This document shows positions 1 to 5,419 of a DNA stretch of 5,419 nt, in pieces; position 1 is the first letter of the stretch; each line of letters starts with the position of its first letter. The position numbers were made by a program, and so were the translations under genes. The DNA is taken from positions 1-5,419 of the forward strand of contig CAMGCA010000150.1 of the NCBI GenBank assembly GCA_946011705.1. Reading direction: 5' to 3'. The notes beneath the pieces are model-generated. The model was not told the origin of the DNA. It was given only the letters and a program-made list of their open reading frames with translations, and searched no databases. Origin of the DNA: an uncultured Clostridia bacterium (GTDB lineage Bacteria > Bacillota > Clostridia > Oscillospirales > Oscillospiraceae).

Positions 1-1274
1 TCGCTTCGCACCTCTCCAATGGTAAACTGCCCGTCATGGAGCGCCGACAGAATGGAGATCAGCACATAGGGGTCATGCTCGATGCTGTCAAGGTCAAAGT
101 GGTACTCGTCATAGTCATGGGTGGCCTCGTAGTTGTCCAGATATGCTTGCAGCTCGGCTTCCAGTGCAGCGTAGGCATCCTCGGCGGCCAGCATATCGCT
201 GTCCTCGGAAAAGTAGGAGGACGCCGCAATGCCGCTTCCGGCGCTGCCAAACATGGCGGTGCAGGATTGCAGGCCGGTCAGAACCATCAGCAGCAAAAGC
301 CCCAGCACCAGAACGGCCAGTGAACCTTTCCAGTGACGGGCCACAAAAGAGGCGGCCCGTTTGCTTTCCTCGGCGGCTGCCTTGGCCGCCTTGGTGGAGG
401 ATGCGGCTGTCTTGGCTGCGCCCTGTGCCGCCGTCCCTGCGGTCTGGCCCGCTGTCCGGGCGGCTTTGGCATACTGGCGCTTGATCTGCTGCTTTTGCCA
501 GAACCGGGAAACGGGATTGGTGGCCGCCTGCGCGATCTCCGGGTTATCCCGCAAGGACTTCTGGTAAAAATACTCCGCGTTGGCGGCAAGGGCCTGACGC
601 TCGGCTTTTTCTGCGGCCCGGTAGGGTTTCAGCTTGTGGTGCCGGATGCTGCTGCGGATGGCCCGGCCAGCCTGACGCTCGGCAAGTTCCTCCCCCTTAT
701 GGCCGCCCTCCACACCCACGTTTTCATGCTCAACTTCGTGGATTTTGCCGTGGGCGAATAGCAGCGCCTCCGAAACGGGACGGCCTGCCGGGTTGGGCTT
801 TAACTTGGGAGGCCCTTTGTCCTGCTGTTCAAAACGCAGGGCGCTCTTGGCCTTGCCGGTGGCCTCGTCATAGACCGTTTCTTTCACGACAACACGTTTT
901 TTCGGGATGGCGTCACGGGCTGCATCCAGCTTGTCAGCTTTCTGATCTGCTTTGCGGATATAGGGCTGCAAATCTGGGTCGGCCCGTTCTTCCTCGGTCA
1001 GTTGGAGCCGGGAGGATGGCCGGTGCAGGGCGGCGTCCCCCTCGGCAGCGGTGGCTGCTGCCTGTTTTGCGGACTTTTTGGCCTTATGCCGGTCATGGGC
1101 ATCGTCGGCCCGTTCCAGCAGCTTTTCCGCTGTGCCGCCAGCCTCCGGGGTATAGTCCTGTTCAGCCTCCCGGCTGGAAATGTTCTCAACCTCGCCGGTG
1201 GCCTGATTTTCCAGCGTCAGGCCGTCGCGGGTCATGGCCTGTGTCACCTTGGGTTTGGCTTTCAGCTCTTTCAA
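1..1274 (-). CDS. CD1108-like conjugation cell-wall-hydrolase family protein, C-terminus beyond the window
   Basis: The minus frame from TTG at 1274-1272 stays open for 424 codons and runs off the left edge. TTG was chosen because AGGAGGTGA (1281-1289) lies 6 nt upstream; an ATG at codon 14 is the fallback. Residues 1-312 are hydrophilic and charged, with an Ala/Lys-rich low-complexity stretch at about 265-312. Residues about 317-336 form one transmembrane helix (GSLAVLVLGLLLLMVLTGL), followed by a Cys and then an acidic region (355-400) that should lie outside the cell. The N-terminal pattern MTRDGLTLEN..TGE and the position directly after virB4 match proteins I know as CD1108-like in Clostridial ICEs, which carry a CHAP or NlpC/P60 peptidoglycan hydrolase at the C-terminus. 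That domain is not in view, so hydrolase activity is inferred. The likely role is local opening of the wall and anchoring of the conjugation channel. Confidence 0.8.
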   Translation of the reverse strand, partial: MKELKAKPKVTQAMTRDGLTLENQATGEVENISSREAEQDYTPEAGGTAEKLLERADDAHDRHKAKKSAKQAAATAAEGDAALHRPSSRLQLTEEERADPDLQPYIRKADQKADKLDAARDAIPKKRVVVKETVYDEATGKAKSALRFEQQDKGPPKLKPNPAGRPVSEALLFAHGKIHEVEHENVGVEGGHKGEELAERQAGRAIRSSIRHHKLKPYRAAEKAERQALAANAEYFYQKSLRDNPEIAQAATNPVSRFWQKQQIKRQYAKAARTAGQTAGTAAQGAAKTAASSTKAAKAAAEESKRAASFVARHWKGSLAVLVLGLLLLMVLTGLQSCTAMFGSAGSGIAASSYFSEDSDMLAAEDAYAALEAELQAYLDNYEATHDYDEYHFDLDSIEHDPYVLISILSALHDGQFTIGEVRS

Positions 1275-1309
1275 TGGCCGTCACCTCCTTTGCTGTGTTT
1301 TTGGGTCAT
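1271..1309 (-). other. 12-codon mini-ORF bridging virB4 and the next gene (possible coupling peptide)
   Basis: ATG at 1309-1307 overlaps the virB4 stop as ATGA. The frame encodes MTQKHSKGGDGH and stops at TGA 1273-1271, overlapping the TTG start of the next gene as TTGA. A GAGGTG (1318-1323) lies 8 nt before the ATG. The layout would let ribosomes pass from virB4 through the mini-ORF to the downstream start. The Shine-Dalgarno of the downstream gene lies inside the mini-ORF. Such a short frame can arise by chance, so translation is only a possibility. Confidence 0.3.
1281..1289 (-). promoter_or_regulatory. Shine-Dalgarno AGGAGGTGA deciding a TTG start
   Basis: This is a near-perfect anti-16S match, 6 nt upstream of TTG 1274-1272. 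It selects that TTG over the in-frame ATG 13 codons later, which has no comparable site. Confidence 0.8.
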
Positions 1310-3705
1310 TGGCTTACCACCTCGCTTAACCGGGTCGTCATAATCTTGTAGAGCTGGGTGTTGTGGGGGATCGGGTTGGTAAAGGGCAGCACCACATTTT
1401 CAAAGATCAAAAGGCCCTCGCCGGGTTCGGAATTGTCGATGTACTTCTGCTGGTCTGCCGACAGGTTGAGCCGTTCCGCAAGGATTTTTCTGTCCCCGGA
1501 CGCCTGATTGAGCAGCGTGATAAAATCGCTGTTTTCCAGAATGTTTTCGATCTCCGGGGAGGAAAGCAGGTCTTTCACGTTCTGCGTCGCCCCGGTTGGG
1601 ATGCCGCCCCATTTTCTGAACCGCTTCCAGATTTCAGCGGAATAGGCCGCCGTCTGTTCCTCTTTCAGAAGCAAGTGGAACTCGTCGGCAAAGTACCATG
1701 TGGCCTTGCCCTGGCTGCGGTTGGCGGTGACGCGGCCCCAAATCTGGTCTTGGACAATGAGCATCCCCAGCTTTTTGAGCTGCTTGCCCAGCTCCTTGAT
1801 GTCAAAGGCCACAAGCCGGTTGCCGATGTCCACGTTGGTACGGTGGTTAAAGACATTCAGGGAGCCGGACACATACAGGTCAAGGGCCTGCGCTACACGG
1901 TCAGCCTCCGGGACGTGCTGATCTAACAGGGCTTTGTGAAGGTCGGACAAAATCGGCATATTTTCCGGGCTGGGGTCTGCCAGATAGGGCCGGTAGATCA
2001 CCCGCACGGCCCGGTCAATGACCGTCTTTTCAATGGGTTCCAGCCCGTTCTTGCCGCCCATAACCAGCTCACAGAACGACAGCACAAAGTCGGATTTCAG
2101 GGCCAGCGGGTTATCGTCCTCGGAATAGTTCAGGTTGATGTCCAGCGGGTTCACATAGTCCCGGCTGGTAGGCGACAGCCGGATCACCTGACCGTGGAGC
2201 CGCTTCACCAGCGGATAGTATTCAGCCTCCGGGTCGGAGATAAAAATATCGTCAGGCGTCGTTAAGAACACACTGACGATCTCGGATTTACAGCTCATGG
2301 ACTTGCCGCTGCCGGGGGTGCCTAATTTCAGACCGTTGGGACACCGGGCCTGTTTCCTGTCCAGCATAATCATGTTGTGGGACTTGGCGTTGACGCCGTA
2401 ATACATGGCTGCGCCGCCCTGAAAAAGCTCCTGCGTCACAAACGGCACGAACACAGCCACGCTGGAAGTGGTAAGGCCCCGCTGAATTTTGATCTGGTTG
2501 ACGCCCAGCGGCAGGCTGCTCACAAGGCCCTGTTCCTGCTGATAGTCCAGACGGACAAGGGAACAGTTGTATTTCTGCGCCACACCGGCGGCCTGAAACA
2601 CATCGTTGCTCAACTTCTGTTTGGTGTCGGCCACGTTCAGCACAAGGAATGTCAGCATGAAAAGGCGCTCGTTGCGGGTCTGCAATTTCGTCAGCAGCTT
2701 TTTGGCGTCCTCCCCGTAGGTGGCAAGGTCGCTGGGCAGTATGTCCATATCGTAGCCGCTGCGGACGGCCTTTTTCTGCTCCTGTATCTTCATGGCGTCA
2801 AGGTCGGTGATCTTGCGCTTGATGGTCTTAATGGCCTCGGTCTGGTCGATGGCCTGCACATGGAGGTTCACTAAAATACTGCTGTCCGTATTGAGAAAAT
2901 CGGCCAGCATTTCATCCGACAGCTCCGGGGCGAGGATTTGCAGGAAGCTCACCGCGCCGTATTTCCCGCCCATGCCAAAGGTCTTTGCATTGCCGAAGCA
3001 CAGGGAGGATGGAGCGATAAAGTCCTTGGTGGAAAGGCCGGAGGGGGTCATCCACTTCCAGTCAAAATTGAATAGCTCCCCGTCCGGGTGGAACACTCCA
3101 TGCAGCACTGCAAGGCGTTCTTTGCCGTTCATCACATGGGCCACAGCTCCCATCGTCTTGAAGTAACCTAAGAGGTCAAGGCCGATGCGGTTCAGTCTGG
3201 CCCTTGCGGATTTTGGGCTGTCGGCCTCAATGGTGAACGTCAGGTACTTGGTCTTGACGATGCCGTTGTTGCCGTTTGCAAGCTGCTTTTGCAGGATGCC
3301 GGTGTACTCGGCCCGGATGTCGTCGAAGTCGTCCCCCTGCGGCGCGATCTCAAAGCTCTTGGCGTACTGCACCGGGTCAACCCTGCGGTTCAGGAACGAA
3401 AACTGGACGTGGATAGAGGCGTCCACATAGTTGTAGAGGTCGCACAGGTGTTCAAAGATGGCCGTCTTGGTGTCCGGCTGGGCGAGCTGATAGCTGATGT
3501 CCTCAAAGGCAATGCACTTGGAAAAGGTGTTTTTCGTCAGGCGGCACACGCCGTCCGGGTACATGGCCTCATAGGGGATGGTGGCCTGCGCCGTATGGGG
3601 CTTGCCGTCGCCCTTGTACTTGCGGATTACCGCGTCAATTTCTTTTCGCTGGGCGCGGGTCAGCTTTGTTTTTTCGGGTTCTCTTGGGATTTCTTTTTTG
3701 GACAA
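1306..3705 (-). CDS. virB4: VirB4/TraE-type conjugation ATPase
   Basis: This 799-residue protein is the cytoplasmic motor of the type IV secretion channel; it powers assembly and substrate transfer by ATP hydrolysis. The N-terminal half (about 35-400) is the VirB4/TraE-like region. The C-terminal half is the RecA-like ATPase: Walker A GTPGSGKS at 462-469, then DPEAEYYPL, a Walker B ending in the acidic pair D674-E675 (ATWYFADEFH), and GATQN around 705-709. All key motifs are present and the length is normal for the ICE family, so the gene looks intact. The start is TTG 3705-3703, 8 nt after AGGAGGT; the next in-frame Met is near residue 48, too late. The 5' end overlaps prgI by 71 nt in another frame, which suggests translational coupling. 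The N-terminus is rich in Lys and Arg. Confidence 0.95.
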   Translation of the reverse strand: MSKKEIPREPEKTKLTRAQRKEIDAVIRKYKGDGKPHTAQATIPYEAMYPDGVCRLTKNTFSKCIAFEDISYQLAQPDTKTAIFEHLCDLYNYVDASIHVQFSFLNRRVDPVQYAKSFEIAPQGDDFDDIRAEYTGILQKQLANGNNGIVKTKYLTFTIEADSPKSARARLNRIGLDLLGYFKTMGAVAHVMNGKERLAVLHGVFHPDGELFNFDWKWMTPSGLSTKDFIAPSSLCFGNAKTFGMGGKYGAVSFLQILAPELSDEMLADFLNTDSSILVNLHVQAIDQTEAIKTIKRKITDLDAMKIQEQKKAVRSGYDMDILPSDLATYGEDAKKLLTKLQTRNERLFMLTFLVLNVADTKQKLSNDVFQAAGVAQKYNCSLVRLDYQQEQGLVSSLPLGVNQIKIQRGLTTSSVAVFVPFVTQELFQGGAAMYYGVNAKSHNMIMLDRKQARCPNGLKLGTPGSGKSMSCKSEIVSVFLTTPDDIFISDPEAEYYPLVKRLHGQVIRLSPTSRDYVNPLDINLNYSEDDNPLALKSDFVLSFCELVMGGKNGLEPIEKTVIDRAVRVIYRPYLADPSPENMPILSDLHKALLDQHVPEADRVAQALDLYVSGSLNVFNHRTNVDIGNRLVAFDIKELGKQLKKLGMLIVQDQIWGRVTANRSQGKATWYFADEFHLLLKEEQTAAYSAEIWKRFRKWGGIPTGATQNVKDLLSSPEIENILENSDFITLLNQASGDRKILAERLNLSADQQKYIDNSEPGEGLLIFENVVLPFTNPIPHNTQLYKIMTTRLSEVVSQ

Positions 3706-4057
3706 TGGCCTTTACCTCCTGTTCCATTTGATGCTGCCGCATAAGGGCGGCGTAGGCGTTGTTGGTCTGGTAGGGGCGCTCCTTGGGGCGGAGGAAGCAG
3801 CACTGAATCATCTGCATTACCACCACTTCAAGGGGCTGGCCGTGACGCTCATACATGGCAAGCAAAAAGCCCGGCAGCATGATAAAGACCATAAGCAGGG
3901 CCGCCGCACTGGTGGAGAGATAGTCACGGGTGAGAAAGTATAACGGGACGCCTACCAGCAGCGCCCCGCCAAAACAGATTAGTTGCCGTTTGGTAAGGCC
4001 AAACACAACCTTGGATTTCACATGGGTTAAGTCCTTGGGGACAGTTACATAAGCCAT
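3635..4057 (-). CDS. prgI: PrgI family (VirB3-like) conjugation membrane protein
   Basis: This 140-residue protein starts MAYVTVPKDL and continues with the usual PrgI pattern (KSKVVFGLTKRQL). It has two membrane helices at about 25-43 and 47-69, separated by a short TRDYLS turn, and then a cytoplasmic tail with RPKERPYQTNNAY. PrgI proteins are the Gram-positive counterpart of VirB3, a small inner-membrane subunit that works with VirB4, and the gene lies directly before virB4 as expected. ATG 4057 is 4 nt after AGGAGGTG. The last 24 residues or so are very basic (KRNPKRTRKNK...) and are encoded in the overlap with virB4. The fold assignment is by pattern; the role in the pore is from family knowledge. 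Confidence 0.9.
   Translation of the reverse strand: MAYVTVPKDLTHVKSKVVFGLTKRQLICFGGALLVGVPLYFLTRDYLSTSAAALLMVFIMLPGFLLAMYERHGQPLEVVVMQMIQCCFLRPKERPYQTNNAYAALMRQHQMEQEVKAIVQKRNPKRTRKNKADPRPAKRN
3714..3720 (-). promoter_or_regulatory. Shine-Dalgarno AGGAGGT for virB4, inside prgI
   Basis: This site is 8 nt upstream of TTG 3705-3703 and lies wholly within the prgI coding region, so ribosomes translating the prgI tail pass over the virB4 start. It decides the TTG start, since there is no ATG nearby in frame. Confidence 0.8.
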
Positions 4058-4061
4058 CTGG

Positions 4062-4069
4062 CACCTCCT
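4062..4069 (-). promoter_or_regulatory. Shine-Dalgarno AGGAGGTG for prgI
   Basis: This site lies 4 nt before the prgI ATG, in the 13-nt gap just after the methyltransferase stop (TGA 4073-4071). The compact spacing suggests reinitiation after the upstream gene. Confidence 0.75.
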
Positions 4070-4070
4070 T

Positions 4071-4613
4071 TCACGACAGGTTTAAGGTAAGATCACATTC
4101 CACTTCGTTGCCCCACGCATCCCAGCCGGGGCATTTCTGTCTGGCAAACAGCTCCACGCGGGGCAAGTCACCCGCCAGCTCCACGATCTTGTCACGGGTC
4201 ACATCCGGCTTTTTACTGTGCTGTTCAATCGGGCTGATAATAAACTGATGGACAGCGGCAGAATGGCGTTTCGGTTTGCCGCGCTTTGCCAGCAGGCAGA
4301 TTTCCGCGTTCCCTCTTGTCCAGTAACCCAGCCCGTAAAACCATGTGGGGCTTTTGCGGTTCTGTTTCAGCCAGACAAAAGCCACCGTCTTGAACGTAAA
4401 GCCCCATGCCCGGATAAGCTGCAATGCCTCCGGCAACATGGGAAACGTGGCCCATAAAAACAGCAGACAGTCCTTGGCAGCCAGTGCTTCCACCGGCAGG
4501 GCGCACAGCTCGTCTATGCTCATGGTGGGATAGTGATTTTCCGCTGCACCCGATTTGTTTTTGCACTCATACCGCCACGGCGGATCGGCGTAAATGATGT
4601 TGTATGTTGAAAT
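4071..4613 (-). CDS. MT-A70 family adenine-N6 methyltransferase with non-ATG (ATT) start
   Basis: Read from ATT 4613-4611 the protein has 180 residues and begins (M/I)STYNIIYADPPWRYE. DPPW at residues 10-13 is the catalytic motif of MT-A70 and other adenine-N6 methyltransferases. Further family patterns follow: LLFLWATFPMLPEAL, GLGYWTRGNAEICLLAKRGKP, SKKPD and PRVELFAR...GWDAWGNEV at the C-terminus. It would transfer a methyl group from S-adenosylmethionine to adenine in DNA; the target site is unknown. A TGA in frame at 4646-4644, which is also the virB6-like stop, limits the 5' end. No ATG, GTG or TTG lies between it and DPPW. The first ATG (4523) would delete the catalytic motif. AGGAGG (4623-4628) is 9 nt before the ATT, so ATT is the best start; the alternative is that a lost ATG has made this a weak or dead gene. 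It sits 30 nt after the virB6-like gene and 13 nt before prgI. Confidence 0.82.
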   Translation of the reverse strand: MSTYNIIYADPPWRYECKNKSGAAENHYPTMSIDELCALPVEALAAKDCLLFLWATFPMLPEALQLIRAWGFTFKTVAFVWLKQNRKSPTWFYGLGYWTRGNAEICLLAKRGKPKRHSAAVHQFIISPIEQHSKKPDVTRDKIVELAGDLPRVELFARQKCPGWDAWGNEVECDLTLNLS

Positions 4614-4622
4614 AAATGATTT

Positions 4623-4628
4623 CCTCCT
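4623..4628 (-). promoter_or_regulatory. Shine-Dalgarno AGGAGG pointing to the ATT start
   Basis: This perfect AGGAGG sits in the 30-nt gap between the virB6-like gene and the methyltransferase, 9 nt before ATT 4613-4611. Its position marks the intended start of the methyltransferase upstream of the DPPW motif, although no standard start codon is there. Confidence 0.7.
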
Positions 4629-4643
4629 GTGTGTAGTTGATTT

Positions 4644-5402
4644 TCAATGCGCCGAGAATACGGATTTGCTGATGCTGCCGGTCTTGAACAGGCAAAAGCA
4701 CAGAAGCACCGTGTAGCCCATGCAGCCCCAGATTGCGCCGGATATGTCAGAAGCGGAAGCAATGTTCTGTATCAGCACCGCATAGATACCGACAACAACC
4801 ATGATTAAAAAGGCTTGGAAGCCCAGCGCCAGCAGGGATTTCAAGTAGTTCTGGCCCATGCCGCGCCACTCGCTGTTTCCCATGGTGGCAAGGGGGATAG
4901 GCCCTAACGAGGTCACGACGTAAATTTCAATCATGCGCCCGTAGGTCACAAGGAAAATGCAGATGGCGAGGATGTTCATGGTAAGGCCAACTACAAGGGT
5001 CTGGAACCACAGTCCCAGAAGCCCGCCCACACTCATAGCCTCCAACTGGCTTTCAAGGTCAGGTATCAGGCTGTTAAAGTCCACGGACGTTTCCCCGATA
5101 ATCACACCGGCGCTTTGGTTGACGACGCTCTGGGTGGCGTCAAAGATGCCCATGACGATGTTCCATGTGTTGCAGACAATGAGGATGGCAAACGCAGACG
5201 TGAAAAGCCAGCGGAAGAACATGGAACTGTCAAAGTCGTGCATATTGTTTTTCTCTGTTATCATCTGTATCAGCTCCATGCACATGACACAGGCAAGGAT
5301 GGCCGCTGCGATAGGCAGCACCACCGTTTCAGACAGGTTTTGCAGCATATTGAAAATGCCGCTGTTTGATTTTGTCAAGATTAGTTGACACATTTTCCTC
5401 AA
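4644..5402 (-). CDS. VirB6/TrbL-like conjugal transfer membrane protein, N-terminus probably truncated
   Basis: The frame encodes 252 residues with about six hydrophobic segments, near 26-46, 62-87, 124-153, 158-174, 187-212 and 222-240. The sequence ELIQMITEKNNMHD, NTWNIVMGIFDATQSVVNQSAGVIIG, the GRMIEIYVVTSLGPIPLATM loop and the end GYTVLLCFCLFKTGS match the CD1112-type VirB6/TrbL-like proteins of Clostridial ICEs, which build the inner-membrane channel. From memory, family members are some 30-40 residues longer at the N-terminus. Here the recognisable part begins at NSGIFNMLQNLSE (about residue 13), and the bases before it are AT-rich, unrelated to the family, and preceded by an in-frame TAG at 5417-5415. 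Start candidates are TTG 5402 and ATG 5393; neither has a convincing Shine-Dalgarno. Whether the shortened protein works is open. The stop is 30 nt from the methyltransferase start. Confidence 0.85.
   Translation of the reverse strand: MRKMCQLILTKSNSGIFNMLQNLSETVVLPIAAAILACVMCMELIQMITEKNNMHDFDSSMFFRWLFTSAFAILIVCNTWNIVMGIFDATQSVVNQSAGVIIGETSVDFNSLIPDLESQLEAMSVGGLLGLWFQTLVVGLTMNILAICIFLVTYGRMIEIYVVTSLGPIPLATMGNSEWRGMGQNYLKSLLALGFQAFLIMVVVGIYAVLIQNIASASDISGAIWGCMGYTVLLCFCLFKTGSISKSVFSAH
5373..5390. repeat. Short inverted repeat TGTCAA-N6-TTGACA at the virB6 5' boundary
   Basis: Perfect 6-bp arms at 5373-5378 and 5385-5390 flank the spacer GATTAG. They lie exactly where similarity of the virB6-like protein to its family stops, and in sequence more AT-rich than the rest of the window. 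It may be part of the end of an inserted element, but the arms are short and the other end is outside the window. Confidence 0.4.
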
Positions 5403-5419
5403 GGATTTTGTACCCTATG

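Noticed and set aside
287..589. Minus-strand ORFs at 287-589, 998-1189 and 59-250
   Set aside because: They are other-frame readings inside the long open minus frame; Pro/Arg-rich composition marks them as shadows.
333..761. Plus-strand ORF of 142 codons, and other plus-strand ORFs in 36-1351
   Set aside because: All are antisense to the open minus-strand frame of the wall-hydrolase-like gene, which has a strong ribosome site, a TM helix and a family-like N-terminus.
1363..1926. Plus-strand ORF of 187 codons
   Set aside because: It lies wholly antisense to the conserved ATPase domain of virB4, shows no recognisable family pattern and has no supporting context; it is a shadow of a GC-rich coding strand.
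2377..2874. Plus-strand ORF of 165 codons
   Set aside because: It is antisense to the middle of virB4, with a His/Gln/Val-rich composition typical of shadow frames and no recognised domain.
4071..4523. Methyltransferase starting at ATG 4523
   Set aside because: This start would remove the DPPW catalytic motif, which is encoded in the same frame just upstream behind a perfect Shine-Dalgarno.
4520..4762. Minus-strand ORF spanning the virB6/methyltransferase junction
   Set aside because: It runs out of frame through both genes and has no family pattern in its own right.
5373..5390. TTGACA hexamers as -35 promoter boxes on either strand
   Set aside because: Neither is followed at 16-18 nt by a convincing -10 box; the best on the minus strand is a weak TTCAAT inside the virB6-like coding region.
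5373..5390. Inverted repeat as a transcription terminator
   Set aside because: The 6-bp arms are AT-rich and no T run follows in the transcribed direction.

Overview
The window is GC-rich by eye. All convincing genes lie on the minus strand and form one tightly packed operon that reads from the right edge to the left edge. The content is the membrane and ATPase core of a Gram-positive type IV secretion (conjugation) module, of the kind carried by integrative and conjugative elements of gut Clostridia (the Tn1549 / C. difficile CTn4-like group). This assignment rests on recognised protein families and gene order. No database search was run, and the host genus cannot be fixed from this fragment.

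In transcription order, right to left: (1) a VirB6/TrbL-like polytopic channel protein (4644-5402) whose body looks intact but whose N-terminus is replaced by short AT-rich sequence after an in-frame TAG; (2) an MT-A70-type adenine methyltransferase (4071-4613) whose DPPW motif is encoded only if translation starts at a non-ATG codon, most likely ATT, behind a perfect AGGAGG; (3) a PrgI/VirB3-like two-helix membrane protein (3635-4057); (4) a VirB4/TraE-type conjugation ATPase (1306-3705) starting at TTG inside prgI; (5) a large bitopic protein (1274 to the left edge, incomplete) resembling the CD1108-like wall-hydrolase proteins of these elements. Its TM helix is present, but any hydrolase domain would lie beyond the window.

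How they fit together: VirB6-like, PrgI and VirB4 would form the inner-membrane translocation pore and its motor, and the last protein would link the pore to the cell wall and open it. The methyltransferase is an accessory gene whose role is not shown by the sequence. Gaps between genes are at most 31 nt, or there is overlap, and each gene after the first has a strong Shine-Dalgarno. I see no internal promoter or terminator, so the genes are probably one transcript that begins to the right of the window.

The most unusual points are the disrupted 5' end of the virB6-like gene next to a TGTCAA/TTGACA inverted repeat (possible mobile-element junction), the run of non-ATG starts, and a 12-codon mini-ORF that bridges the virB4 stop and the next start. 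No clearly new system is evident. No tRNA, rRNA or CRISPR was seen. There is no gene-free stretch over 300 bases: positions 1-1274, which look empty of long closed ORFs, are filled by the open-ended reading frame of gene 5.
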